Source: Fusibacter bizertensis
GTDB taxonomy: Bacteria > Bacillota > Clostridia > Peptostreptococcales > Acidaminobacteraceae
Length of the DNA stretch: 64,000 nt
Direction of reading: 5' to 3'
Assembly (NCBI RefSeq): GCF_029914245.1
Contig: NZ_JARYZI010000004.1
Coordinates: 124,001 to 188,000, forward strand
Shown here in pieces: positions 17,572 to 26,300 of the stretch (positions are counted from its first letter, which is position 1; every line of letters begins with the position of its first letter). The position numbers and the translations under genes are program-made. The notes under the pieces were generated by a model that was not told the DNA's origin, did no database searches, and saw only the letters and a list, made by a program, of their open reading frames with translations.

Positions 17572-18471
17572 TTATGCTTTATAAACCTTGTGTCCTCCAA
17601 ATTGATTTCTAAGTGCCGCAACAGCTTTTTCACTAAAACGTTCATCATCCTTGGATTTGTACCTTGTAAATAGAGACTGTGTAATCACTGGAGCAGATAC
17701 TTTTAATCTAACAGCTTCAAGTAAAGTCCAATCCGCTTCGCCAGATGCATCTACTTTTCCAACAATCTGACTGAGGTCAGCATCTTGCTTAAAGGCTTCA
17801 TGCATTAACCGCATCAAAAGACCTTCAATGATAGAACCGTTGCTCCAGACTTTTGAAGTGAGTTCAAAATCAATGTCAAACTCAGAAGCTTTAAGTATAT
17901 CAAAACCTTCACCAATCGCTTGCATCATACCGTATTCAATCCCATTGTGAATCATCTTCACATAATGCCCACTTCCAGGTGCTCCAAAATAACCATAACC
18001 GTTTTCTATAGAAATTTTTTCAAGTACGGGTTCAATATATTTAACAGGTTCTTCTTCACCGCCTGCCATTAAACAAGCGCCATTTCTAGCTCCACTTATA
18101 CCACCACTTGTACCTACATCTAAAAACTGAAGACCAATCGCTTTTAACCTTTGATAACGCGCAACTGTATCTTTATAATATGAATTTCCACCATCGATAA
18201 TGATATCGTTAAAGTTAAGTAATGGAATAAGTTCCTCTATCATCGCATCTACTGGTTCACCCGATGGTACCATTAACCAGATGACTCTCCTTTCATCGCC
18301 AAATGCATCTACCATTTCTTTTAAAGAATATGCGCCTTTTATACCTTCTTTTGCAATTTCATCCACTTTGTCTAACGACCTATTTGTAGCTATAACTTCA
18401 ACGCCACAATCTTTCATATTAAGTGCTAACGCATAACCCATACGTCCCAATCCTACTAAACCTATTTTCAT
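17572..18471 (-). CDS. gnd: 6-phosphogluconate dehydrogenase (decarboxylating), short NAD-type
   Basis: 299 residues from the ATG with AAGGAG seven bases upstream (the longer frame adds six residues). The Rossmann motif is GLVGLGRMGYALALNM. Also present are DGGNSYYKD, DVGTSGGISGARNGACLMAGG and the catalytic MIHNGIEYGMMQAIGEG. The length of about 300 residues matches the short YqeC/GntZ class rather than the 470-residue NADP enzyme, so NAD preference is possible. It converts 6-phosphogluconate to ribulose 5-phosphate and CO2. First of the gnd-zwf-cyclase group. Confidence 0.93.
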   Translation of the reverse strand: MKIGLVGLGRMGYALALNMKDCGVEVIATNRSLDKVDEIAKEGIKGAYSLKEMVDAFGDERRVIWLMVPSGEPVDAMIEELIPLLNFNDIIIDGGNSYYKDTVARYQRLKAIGLQFLDVGTSGGISGARNGACLMAGGEEEPVKYIEPVLEKISIENGYGYFGAPGSGHYVKMIHNGIEYGMMQAIGEGFDILKASEFDIDFELTSKVWSNGSIIEGLLMRLMHEAFKQDADLSQIVGKVDASGEADWTLLEAVRLKVSAPVITQSLFTRYKSKDDERFSEKAVAALRNQFGGHKVYKA

Positions 18472-18571
18472 ACCAACTCTCCTTATCATGTATTTTATTA
18501 GAAACGAATACTGATCATTCGCCTCATATGTTTAACGATACTCTTAGTTTGTTATTTTACCCATTTAAATG

Positions 18572-18610
18572 GATAAAAAAACGCATTTAGAAATAAATTT
18601 TCTAAATGCG
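18572..18610 (-). terminator. Terminator after the diacylglycerol kinase-like gene
   Basis: 12-bp stem CGCATTTAGAAA / TTTCTAAATGCG, then TTTTTTTATCC on the minus strand. Confidence 0.85.
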
Positions 18611-18620
18611 AAATAAATGA

Positions 18621-19514
18621 TTAAGATTTCTTGATTTTAGCTGAATTAACCTTTATACACGACTTTACCACTTCAATTTCTAATGGCAAAGCAGGTCCCG
18701 TTTCTCCATCTAAATCCGAAGTAATCGCATCGCTACATTCAACAGTGATCTTTTTTGCTTGTGTATATTGAATATAGTCACTTTTAGGATGTTCACCATT
18801 CCATACTTGAATCAAAAGTGGCATGAGTTCTAGTACTGGACATTTCTTAAAGACCAGGACATCTAATAAGCCATCAGATATATCTGAATAAGGTGCTAAT
18901 TTTCTAAATCCTCCTGCTGATTTACCATTCATAATCAGTACAAAATAGATCTGCGCTTCAATTACTACGTCATCTACTCCTATCCTAGCTTTAAAGGCTC
19001 TAAGTTTAGGAATTTCTTCAATCCCCTTGATATAATAAGCCAACACGCCAATTACGTTTTTTGCTTGCTCATTAACGCGTTGGCTTATGTCGACCAAATT
19101 ACCAAAGCTTGCAACGTTGATAAAATACTGATCATTTACTTTACCCAAATCACAATCTACATACTGATCTTTTAATGCAACTTCAGTCATTCCCTCTATA
19201 TCTTTGGGAATTTCAAAATACTGCGAAAAATCGTTGGCTGTTCCAGTTGGAAAAATAGCTATTGGTAAGTCGATACCAAGGCGCATCATGCAATTAACGA
19301 CTTGATGTACAGTTCCATCGCCTCCAGATATGATGATCTTTTTAAACGTAGAAACATCTATATTTTTTAAATAGGTTTCTAGTCGGTTCATATCATTCAT
19401 TCTATAAGGTATAATTTGCATACCTTCAGTTTGAAACCGATCTACCACATAATCTAATTGTGCCTGGAAACTTCTTGTTCCCGATCTTGGATTATACATT
19501 AATAGTACATTCAT
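18621..19514 (-). CDS. Diacylglycerol/lipid kinase family protein (DgkB/YegS-like)
   Basis: 297 residues from the ATG at 19512-19514, with TGAGGT upstream; it begins 1 base after the acetyltransferase stop. Signatures: LLMYNPRSGTRSFQ near the start, the nucleotide motif IISGGDGTVHQVVN near 65, and FPTGTANDFSQYF. A C-terminal beta-rich region has YSDISDGLLDVLVFKK and DLDGETGP. Members phosphorylate diacylglycerol for phospholipid recycling or other lipids. It probably acts at the membrane face. It is coupled to the acetyltransferase and mutY genes, with no clear functional link. Confidence 0.9.
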   Translation of the reverse strand: MNVLLMYNPRSGTRSFQAQLDYVVDRFQTEGMQIIPYRMNDMNRLETYLKNIDVSTFKKIIISGGDGTVHQVVNCMMRLGIDLPIAIFPTGTANDFSQYFEIPKDIEGMTEVALKDQYVDCDLGKVNDQYFINVASFGNLVDISQRVNEQAKNVIGVLAYYIKGIEEIPKLRAFKARIGVDDVVIEAQIYFVLIMNGKSAGGFRKLAPYSDISDGLLDVLVFKKCPVLELMPLLIQVWNGEHPKSDYIQYTQAKKITVECSDAITSDLDGETGPALPLEIEVVKSCIKVNSAKIKKS

Positions 19515-19515
19515 A

Positions 19516-20307
19516 TTATACCTCATTTAATTTTCTTTTTATCAGTAGTATATTGTCAATGATTTGAAATCCTAAATCGCTATATAACTTACCTGCATGT
19601 GGTGCATCATATTGCAAATACAATGATTTTTCTTGTTTTATCAAGGGCTTACAAAGGATTTCTAAACATGTTCTACCGTAACCCTTTTTCTGAAACTCCG
19701 AAAGAGTTGCCACCCCAACAATTAGTGCAGAATTACAGGTTTCATAGTCTGTTTGAGCAACCGTTACTAGCATACCTTTATAATAACCACCTAGGGCTCG
19801 TCCACGACCAGACTCCAATTTTTCTTTCATATATTGGTATGTAGCGAAGCCTTTGAATACAGTTTTATACAGTTCAACTACTTCAGGTAAATCATCTACT
19901 GTTAGCATCTTGAAAATCAATTTATTTTGTTTATTCTCTACTTTGAAATGATCCGGTAGGCACTTAGATATGATTGCCCCCTTATAAATAATCTTCTGAA
20001 ATGACATTGATTTTATTACTTTGGCAACTTCACCAGAAGCATTGATCTGCTTCCATGCAATAGAAGACAATAATTTTTCTAATTCCACTTTACATTTATC
20101 AGGTGTATAGCCCGGTTTGACCGCAATTTGCACAATTCCAGTTTTTCTTAAAAAAACACCAATTATAGGATCATCGCTACCTCCAAACCTATAAGCGCAT
20201 TCATATGCTTGTTGATTGTTAAGGGTATAGCATATGAAATAGTTTTTTGCATAATCTAACGCAGCTAGCTCATACAAACTTTCTGCCGCAACTTTAACAA
20301 AATCCAT
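19516..20307 (-). CDS. GNAT family N-acetyltransferase
   Basis: 263 residues. The ATG at 20305-20307 is preferred to the GTG two codons earlier because GAGGTG then has good spacing. The C-terminal half (about 130-263) is a GNAT fold with the acetyl-CoA loop VGVATLSEFQKKGYGRTCLEIL and a late YSDLGFQIID strand. The N-terminal 120 residues have no clear motif and may be a second, degenerate acetyltransferase-like lobe. Substrate unknown. It lies between mutY (17-base gap) and the lipid kinase in a same-strand run. Confidence 0.85.
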   Translation of the reverse strand: MDFVKVAAESLYELAALDYAKNYFICYTLNNQQAYECAYRFGGSDDPIIGVFLRKTGIVQIAVKPGYTPDKCKVELEKLLSSIAWKQINASGEVAKVIKSMSFQKIIYKGAIISKCLPDHFKVENKQNKLIFKMLTVDDLPEVVELYKTVFKGFATYQYMKEKLESGRGRALGGYYKGMLVTVAQTDYETCNSALIVGVATLSEFQKKGYGRTCLEILCKPLIKQEKSLYLQYDAPHAGKLYSDLGFQIIDNILLIKRKLNEV

Positions 20308-20324
20308 GTTCACCTCGATCGACT

Positions 20325-21383
20325 TTATATTTCTTCGATTTCTTTAGAGATTATATTGAGTTGTTTCTTTAGTGCTGTTGGCAATGCTTTCAAATCAATA
20401 TCACTGAGATTTACCCATTCTACCTTAGGTATTTCACTTGAAATCTTAACATCAGTATGGAAAAAACACAAGATTGTTTGCCACTTAATATGTGTAAACA
20501 CATGGGGTTTACCCACCATGCAGTGACTAAACTCAGGTTTAAAATCCAACTCTTGTTCCAAGTGGTTTTGGACTTGTTTTTCAAAGGGAAGCTTTGACAA
20601 ATCATCTAAAGTAGTTCTAGGAAACCCCCATAAGTTCGCTAAAAGGCCCGTTGTTTCATGCTTAATCAACATAACATCTTGACCCGAAACTACAATTGCT
20701 AAACCGACACGTTCTTCTCTTTGCTTAATTTTTTTTATTTTCACAGGATAATTTAACTGTGTCTGTTGTTTAAAACTACAGCAACGCTCACTTAAAGGAC
20801 AGTTTGAGCATCTTGGTGATTTGGGTGTACAAATCATAGCTCCAAGTTCCATCATGGCTTGGGTAAAATCACTGGGCCTTTCAGACATTAGTTCAATCGT
20901 CTTTTGTTTATAAAGCATCTGATGCTTATTTTCATTTATAGGTTCTGATAAGCAATTCAATCTTGAAATGACTCTAAGTACATTTCCATCAACAGCAGGT
21001 TCCGGCAGATCAAATGCAATACTTGCAATAGCTCCCGCTGTGTAAGGCCCAATTCCTGGAAGTTGCTTTAACGCTTCAACATCTTTTGGAAACACGCCTT
21101 TGTGTTCGTTAACGATTTGATATGCACATCTAATTAGATTTTTAGCTCTAGAGTAATAACCCAGTCCTTCCCATAGCTTAAAGACATCTTCTTCAGTGCC
21201 ATTAGCTAAAGCTTCAACTGTAGGATATCTACTAATAAAGCGATTAAAGTAATCAATCACAGTTGTAACTTGAGTCTGCTGTAACATAATTTCAGAAATC
21301 CAGATCTTGTACGGGTCTTTATCTCTTCTCCATGGCAAACTTCTTTTATTATTATCATACCAACTTAGTAACTCTTTTGACAT
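20325..21383 (-). CDS. mutY: A/G-specific adenine DNA glycosylase
   Basis: 352 residues. The MutY catalytic region is complete: SEIMLQQTQVTTVIDYF (catalytic Glu), the helix-hairpin-helix LPGIGPYTAGAIASIAF with the following PAVDGNVLRV aspartate, and the iron-sulfur ligands CTPKSPRCSNCPLSERCC. The C-terminal third is the NUDIX-like domain that reads 8-oxo-guanine. It removes adenine mispaired with 8-oxo-G. Start has AAGGAG. It is followed by the acetyltransferase gene. Confidence 0.96.
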   Translation of the reverse strand: MSKELLSWYDNNKRSLPWRRDKDPYKIWISEIMLQQTQVTTVIDYFNRFISRYPTVEALANGTEEDVFKLWEGLGYYSRAKNLIRCAYQIVNEHKGVFPKDVEALKQLPGIGPYTAGAIASIAFDLPEPAVDGNVLRVISRLNCLSEPINENKHQMLYKQKTIELMSERPSDFTQAMMELGAMICTPKSPRCSNCPLSERCCSFKQQTQLNYPVKIKKIKQREERVGLAIVVSGQDVMLIKHETTGLLANLWGFPRTTLDDLSKLPFEKQVQNHLEQELDFKPEFSHCMVGKPHVFTHIKWQTILCFFHTDVKISSEIPKVEWVNLSDIDLKALPTALKKQLNIISKEIEEI

Positions 21384-21399
21384 TAAAACTCCTTTTGAA

Positions 21400-22296
21400 C
21401 TATTTAGTTATACACGAATTTCCGCCTTTACGTTTCGCCTTTTTAAGGCGTTCAGAAACTCGCGCTAGAATTTTCTCAACAGTATCATCTTTACGAACCA
21501 CTGATGCACCTATGGACACTGTGATGTCAATATCTGAAAATCCAGAAGTTCTCAAACAACTACCTTCTGACAAAACTCTGATTTTTTCACACACCATATT
21601 TAAACTATCATTTGTGACACCCGAGAAAATAAACACAAATTCATCATTTTGCCACCTGCCAATCATGTCTGCCATCCTTATAGAATGTCTGAAACTATCT
21701 GCAAGTAAAACCAACAAATCATCACTTAGCTGCTTTCCAAAAGTATTGTTGATCCCTTCAAAATTATCAATATCAACAATTGACACACCAAAAGGAATAT
21801 CTAAAATTCTATAATCATTCATCTTTGCATTAAGAAAATGTTCAAAATAGAGCTTATTTGGCAATCCAGTTAACGCATCCTTCAGTGATTTTGATGGAGT
21901 CATATCACTTCTCTTATGGGGCGAAAATGACTCAACGTTCTCAGTAAAAACTTCAATAGTCCCAGTAATGACACCATCTTCATATAAAGGCATCGCCTTT
22001 AATCTTACAGGTATTCTATGCCCACGCTTATGTTGTAAATATGAGTCCATGTCTCTAGCAATACCATCAACCAAAGTTTCTCTAAGTGGGCAACCATCTA
22101 AACACAGCTGCCTACCATAGACATCTATATGGTTTAAAATGTTGTCATGGCAATACTTACCTATGGTTTCTTCAGAAGAATAACCAGTGATTCGTTTTGC
22201 ACCTTGATTCCAATAAATTATTTTTCGGTCTTTGTCTACAATATAGACACCTTCATAAAGCGCATCTAATATCAGCCGATAATCAATATTTTTCAT
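21400..22296 (-). CDS. PAS-GGDEF protein with a degenerate GGDEF motif
   Basis: 298 residues from the ATG at 22294-22296, with GGGAGG five bases upstream (the longer frame adds six residues). An N-terminal PAS domain (about 1-120; LYEGVYIVDKDRKIIYWNQGAKRITGYS, with a cysteine-bearing loop CLDGCPLRETL) is followed by a GGDEF domain (LKDALTGLPNKLYFEHFL). The signature, GRWQNDEFVFIF, has QNDEF where active diguanylate cyclases have GGDEF or GGEEF. Loss of both glycines makes cyclase activity doubtful, so it may be a c-di-GMP or GTP sensor. It lies 16 bases upstream of mutY. Confidence 0.88.
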   Translation of the reverse strand: MKNIDYRLILDALYEGVYIVDKDRKIIYWNQGAKRITGYSSEETIGKYCHDNILNHIDVYGRQLCLDGCPLRETLVDGIARDMDSYLQHKRGHRIPVRLKAMPLYEDGVITGTIEVFTENVESFSPHKRSDMTPSKSLKDALTGLPNKLYFEHFLNAKMNDYRILDIPFGVSIVDIDNFEGINNTFGKQLSDDLLVLLADSFRHSIRMADMIGRWQNDEFVFIFSGVTNDSLNMVCEKIRVLSEGSCLRTSGFSDIDITVSIGASVVRKDDTVEKILARVSERLKKAKRKGGNSCITK

Positions 22297-22450
22297 GACA
22301 GCCTCCCTCAACACTACTAGTTTAATTATATACCCAATCTATATGCTAATTGACATGAATCTAGGAGTTTAGCAACATTTTAAAAAAAAATAACATCTCA
22401 ATCACTTTTTATATTATAATAGATTTACTATATCATAAAGGATGTATAAT

Positions 22451-23032
22451 ATGCCCGAACAAAGTTATTGTATCTATCTCGTTTTCTCAAAAACTGGGAC
22501 ATGGTTATCTCGTGCTTTAAAGTACTTTCAACCATCAAAATACGTTCACACCTCCATTGGATTTGACGAAACTTTCAATGAGATGTATTCTTTCGGTCGT
22601 ATTAATCCTAAGAATCCATTTTCTGGCGGGTTCGTAAAAGAAAGCCTATACGAAGGTGTTTATAAAAACAATCCTTCAAGCGAATGTCAAATCTTCAAAG
22701 TGCCTGTTACTTTAGAACAATATGAAGGACTAAAAAAAGATATCGAATACTTTCACAGTACAAGAGATCGGTATCGATATAATTTTATAGGTCTTTTTGG
22801 TGTTTTGTTTAACCGTCCAATCCATAGAAAAAACCATTATTTTTGCTCTCAGTTTGTTTATATTTTACTTAAAAAACATCATATTCTAGACGTTGGTAAA
22901 CAACCCGAGTTGGTACAAACCATCGATCTATTTGAACTTAAAAATAAGATACTGATTTACGAAGGTCTAATCGTCGATATGGAAAGAAAGGCTCCTCCCA
23001 GTTCACTGATCAATATCAACAACTCACTTTAA
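22451..23032 (+). CDS. Permuted NlpC/P60-like (YiiX/YebB-like) protein of unknown function
   Basis: 193 residues from the second ATG, which has AAAGGA eight bases upstream; the first ATG overlaps that site. The order of a histidine in KYVHTSIGFD (about residue 35) and a later cysteine in YFCSQFVYILLKK (about residue 135) fits the circularly permuted papain-like NlpC/P60 group, whose members are hydrolases or acyltransferases. No signal peptide or membrane segment is visible, so it is probably cytoplasmic. Flanked upstream by a TATAAT at 22415-22420 and downstream by a terminator, it appears monocistronic. Specific reaction unknown. Confidence 0.75.
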   Translation: MPEQSYCIYLVFSKTGTWLSRALKYFQPSKYVHTSIGFDETFNEMYSFGRINPKNPFSGGFVKESLYEGVYKNNPSSECQIFKVPVTLEQYEGLKKDIEYFHSTRDRYRYNFIGLFGVLFNRPIHRKNHYFCSQFVYILLKKHHILDVGKQPELVQTIDLFELKNKILIYEGLIVDMERKAPPSSLININNSL

Positions 23033-23035
23033 AAG

Positions 23036-23087
23036 AAAAAAAAGATGTCATGGAATGGTCAATCCTCCTAGACATCTTTTTATTTTA
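23036..23087. terminator. Terminator between convergent genes
   Basis: 11-bp stem AAAAAGATGTC / GACATCTTTTT around a 21-base loop, T-rich on both strands. Confidence 0.75.
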
Positions 23088-23110
23088 ACTATTGTTCTCT
23101 TATTCATTTA

Positions 23111-23755
23111 TTATTGTGTTTTTGCAATTTCCTCTAGGAATACCTCAAGTGGCTGATTGCCAACAAACTCATACTGATCATTGATGACAATTTTAGGCAC
23201 ACTTGATACATTAAACTTATCCGAAAGTTCGAAAAATGTTTGTGCTTCCACCATTTCGGCATCAATCATAGGACTCTCAAGCGCAAGTTTATGTGCTTTT
23301 TGTACTGCACCCGCACAGTGTGGGCAACTTAGAGTAACAAAGACTTTAATGTTAACTGGTTTTTCGAGCGCATTAATTTTTTCCATAAAATTTTCTGGAA
23401 GTGATTCTCCAGCACCTGAAACTTCAACGATGGCTGGGATAAATGAATTGATCTCGTGACCAGCAGGAATCCCATTAAATTTAACCCCTAGATACTCTTT
23501 TTGATCATTGAGCATAACGATACTTGGTACCATTTGCACATTGTATGCAGCTGCTCTTTCAGCATTTGTATCAAAATCAATCTCTTCAAGATGGATTTTA
23601 TCGCTAAGTGCTTCAATCTCTTGCATAAAAGCAATTGTATCTGCACAAGTTTCACAGCCCTCTTTCTTAGTAAAAACCGCTAGGGTAATCTCCTTTTTCA
23701 TATCTGCAAAAATCTCTTTTAATTGTCCTTGAATTTGTTCATTTAACAAGCTCAT
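23111..23755 (-). CDS. Glutaredoxin-like protein with two thioredoxin folds (AhpF N-terminal-like)
   Basis: 214 residues from the ATG with AAGGAG seven bases upstream. There are two thioredoxin-like halves, each with a CXXC: CETC near residue 35 and CPHC near 145, each followed by a cis-proline motif (VQMVPSIVM, VSSVPKIVI). The second half resembles the AhpF N-terminal domain that passes electrons to AhpC. Together with the flavoprotein encoded 38 bases upstream it likely forms a two-protein equivalent of AhpF or a thiol-disulfide relay. Both CXXC pairs are intact, whereas AhpF keeps only one, so it may be a protein disulfide oxidoreductase. Confidence 0.85.
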   Translation of the reverse strand: MSLLNEQIQGQLKEIFADMKKEITLAVFTKKEGCETCADTIAFMQEIEALSDKIHLEEIDFDTNAERAAAYNVQMVPSIVMLNDQKEYLGVKFNGIPAGHEINSFIPAIVEVSGAGESLPENFMEKINALEKPVNIKVFVTLSCPHCAGAVQKAHKLALESPMIDAEMVEAQTFFELSDKFNVSSVPKIVINDQYEFVGNQPLEVFLEEIAKTQ

Positions 23756-23793
23756 ATTCATTCTCCTTATATTTTTTATTTTATTTAAACTTA

Positions 23794-24771
23794 TTATTTC
23801 ATACGATTAATATAATCATTTGCAGTCAGGGCAGCTTTTGCGCCTTCTCCCGCTGATATGATAATCTGTTTATATGGAATATCTGTCACATCACCTGCTG
23901 CAAACAAACCTTCTACTGAAGTTTCACAAGCTGCATTCACTTTTATTTCATCTCTTGAGTTAAACTCGACACTTCCTTTAAGAAATGTACTATTAGGGAG
24001 ATAACCAATTTCCACAAATAAGCCATTCGCTATAAGTTCACTTTCATTACCAGTTTCCTTATCTTTTACAACAATGCCACTCATTAGCGCTTGACCTTTT
24101 ACTTCTAGAATTTCAGTTTGTAGCATTACTTTTACATTCTCGAGTGTATTGAGTTTATCAATCACAATCTGATCAGCTCTAAACTGACTTCTGTGAACAA
24201 GCGTTACAGTATTGGCAATTTTCGCCAAATCTATGGCAGCTTCAACGGCTGAGTTGCCACCACCTGCTACTATTACATCTAAACCTTCAAACAAAGGTCC
24301 ATCACATATGGCACAGTATGCGACGCCTTTACCCAAAAACTCTGATTCACCTTTTACACCGAGTTGTCTTGGCTTACTTCCAGTTGCTATAATTACAGCG
24401 ATTGATTTTATAATTTCGCCTGAAGTCAATTTCACATCAAAACCTTCTTTGGTCTTGAGCACACCCTCGACCTCAGCATCTCCTAAGATTGGAACATTTA
24501 AACTTGCAACATGGTTTTTAAACTCTTTGACTAAGTCTTCACCTGTTTTAAACTCAAACCCTAAATAATTCTCAACAGAAGTAGTATCAATTACTTGGCC
24601 ACCACTTTTTTTACCAATAACACCAACTTTTAATCCTTTTCTTTTGCCATAAAGTGCCGCGTTTAGACCTGCAGGCCCCGAGCCAATTACTAGCAAATCA
24701 AATTTCAGGTTCTTGTCAAATGGCGTTTTCTTACTTTTACTTCCTAAGTCCATATTTAAGTTAAGTTCCAT
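23794..24771 (-). CDS. Thioredoxin reductase-like flavoprotein
   Basis: 325 residues. FAD-binding GSGPAGLNAALYGKRKG near residue 30, redox-active CAICDG near 150, NAD(P)-binding GGGNSAVEAAIDLAK, and a C-terminal FAD motif GLFAAGDVTD. This is the layout of low-molecular-weight TrxB and of the C-terminal half of AhpF. An extra 25 residues precede the flavin motif. It is cotranscribed with the double-thioredoxin-fold protein downstream, its probable partner. NADPH or NADH preference is not clear. The start has AGGAGAG. It may be either TrxB or an AhpF-type reductase, so I leave the symbol blank. Confidence 0.9.
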   Translation of the reverse strand: MELNLNMDLGSKSKKTPFDKNLKFDLLVIGSGPAGLNAALYGKRKGLKVGVIGKKSGGQVIDTTSVENYLGFEFKTGEDLVKEFKNHVASLNVPILGDAEVEGVLKTKEGFDVKLTSGEIIKSIAVIIATGSKPRQLGVKGESEFLGKGVAYCAICDGPLFEGLDVIVAGGGNSAVEAAIDLAKIANTVTLVHRSQFRADQIVIDKLNTLENVKVMLQTEILEVKGQALMSGIVVKDKETGNESELIANGLFVEIGYLPNSTFLKGSVEFNSRDEIKVNAACETSVEGLFAAGDVTDIPYKQIIISAGEGAKAALTANDYINRMK

Positions 24772-24842
24772 TATGTCTCTCCTTCTTCTTCATCCATAGG
24801 GACGATTCTTGAATTTTGTATTTAATGATAAGCTTGTATTAT

Positions 24843-25496
24843 CTACAAGCTTGTTTTTAAAATTTTGCACACTGAAGATTCAGATAAACCACCAAACAAC
24901 TCACCTAAATCTTTTAAAGACAGTAGTGATGTTTTCCTAAACAAAACAATAAGTTCGTTTCGTCTTTCTTTGTCTTTTAGCAAACTCTCAAGTGATATTT
25001 GGTCAATCGCTGCTATTTCCTTAAGTTTAATCATCGCTTCTTCAGAGGACTTGATACACGTTTTACATTCGGTCTTAAATGGATCATCATGATCACATAT
25101 TTCAGATTCACTGTTAAAGCATGACCCTATAACCTTATTACAAATCACATCTGAGCATATTCTATCAAATTCACATTTCGACAAAATGGGTTCACTTTTG
25201 TAGCGATCTTTAAAAAGTGGTTTATCACTTTTTATATACATCGCATAAGCAATATTAAGTGATTTCATAATCTTTGATAAATCACTACCATTTGCATGAA
25301 TCACAAGATGATACGCATTGGCATCCTCAAGACAATAAGCATACAACTTAAAACCATATTTGCGTTTGCTCTCTTTTATAAGTTCTAGAAGTTTAGTACG
25401 ATCCATATCAGTTACAAACAAGTCTCTATGTTGGTTCCCCATTTGACTAATATAGTAAACACCTTCAGGTGCAGCTTTTCGTGCTATCCTCGCCAT
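24843..25496 (-). CDS. Y1-transposase-like (RAYT/TnpA-related) protein, catalytic residues lost
   Basis: 217 residues. The first 120 residues match the Y1 transposase fold used by REP-associated tyrosine transposases: MARIARKAAPEGVYYISQMGNQHRDLF, LYAYCLEDANAYHLVIHAN, and PLFKDRYKSEPI. The family's HUH motif (usually NHYHLL or NHVHLL) reads NAYHLVIH, so the first metal-binding histidine is an alanine. The catalytic-tyrosine helix is cysteine-rich (CSDVICNKVIGSC) with no tyrosine. The C-terminal 90 residues carry four cysteines and end in a helix-turn-helix-like segment (SLKDLGELFGGLSESSVCKIL). A domesticated DNA-binding protein is likelier than an active transposase. GGGGACGGTAC, a sequence often seen by such genes, lies at 25547-25557 on the minus strand. 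Confidence 0.75.
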   Translation of the reverse strand: MARIARKAAPEGVYYISQMGNQHRDLFVTDMDRTKLLELIKESKRKYGFKLYAYCLEDANAYHLVIHANGSDLSKIMKSLNIAYAMYIKSDKPLFKDRYKSEPILSKCEFDRICSDVICNKVIGSCFNSESEICDHDDPFKTECKTCIKSSEEAMIKLKEIAAIDQISLESLLKDKERRNELIVLFRKTSLLSLKDLGELFGGLSESSVCKILKTSL

Positions 25497-25565
25497 AAAC
25501 TCACCTTACCTTTAAAGTGAGTATAGCAAAGTATCGCATGAAATTCAAGTACCGTCCCCAAGAGT

Positions 25566-26300
25566 TTACAATTCATTTACAAATGTCAGTACTTTATTTA
25601 AAAATGCTTTCAATTTATCTGATTGGGGATTACTTAACATCTCTTTTGTGCCATGTTCAACTATACCACCCTCATCCATAAAGACTATATAATCTGCAAC
25701 TTCTTTTGCAAAACCAATCTCATGAGTGACGATAACAAAATCCTTTTGATCCTCTGCAAGGAGCTTAACTGCGTTGAGCACTTCATGTGTTAAGATAGGA
25801 TCCAGTGATGATGTTGGCTCATCCAGCAGAACTAACTCTGGATGGATAGAAAGCGCTCTCACAATTGACGCCCTTTGACCTTGTCCACCACTGATTTGAT
25901 GTGGTTTTTTATCAGAGTGTTCATTCAAACCAAATTGTTCAAGCACTCTTAACACATCTGGTAGTGCTTCTTCTCTTTTCATACCATGGACTTTTTCTAG
26001 TACTAGCATGATATTTTCAAGCACTGACAAGTGAGGAAATAAATTGTGATCTTGAAACACAAAACCAATCTTTTTCCGATATGCTTCATCAGACTTCGAA
26101 TCTACATCATGTCCATTGACTATGATTTTACCTGAGTCAAAACTCTCAAGTCCTGATAAAAGCCTTAGTAGTGTTGACTTACCACTGCCAGAAGCACCAA
26201 TTAAAGCAAGTACTTGAACCTCTTTGAGATCTAATGAAATATTATCTAGTACTACTTTTCCTGAATATTTTTTTGTTAGTTTATCAATTTTCAAATTCAT
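25566..26300 (-). CDS. Polar amino acid ABC transporter, ATP-binding protein (GlnQ-like)
   Basis: 244 residues. Walker A GASGSGKST near 35, Q-loop FVFQDHNLFPH, signature ISGGQGQRASIVRAL, Walker B LVLLDEPTSSLDP and switch His in IVTHEIGFAKE. Energises import of an amino acid by the adjacent permease. Its start lies 17 bases inside the permease gene, implying translational coupling. Confidence 0.94.
   Translation of the reverse strand: MNLKIDKLTKKYSGKVVLDNISLDLKEVQVLALIGASGSGKSTLLRLLSGLESFDSGKIIVNGHDVDSKSDEAYRKKIGFVFQDHNLFPHLSVLENIMLVLEKVHGMKREEALPDVLRVLEQFGLNEHSDKKPHQISGGQGQRASIVRALSIHPELVLLDEPTSSLDPILTHEVLNAVKLLAEDQKDFVIVTHEIGFAKEVADYIVFMDEGGIVEHGTKEMLSNPQSDKLKAFLNKVLTFVNEL

Noticed and set aside
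15573-18471. zwf-gnd-cyclase group considered as part of the cyanophycin cluster
   Set aside because: A strong terminator (15511-15547) separates it from the sigma-54 promoter, and the enzymes belong to carbon metabolism.
25547-25557. GGGGACGGTAC by the Y1-domain gene considered as a transposon end
   Set aside because: Only one copy was seen, with no partner repeat on the other side.
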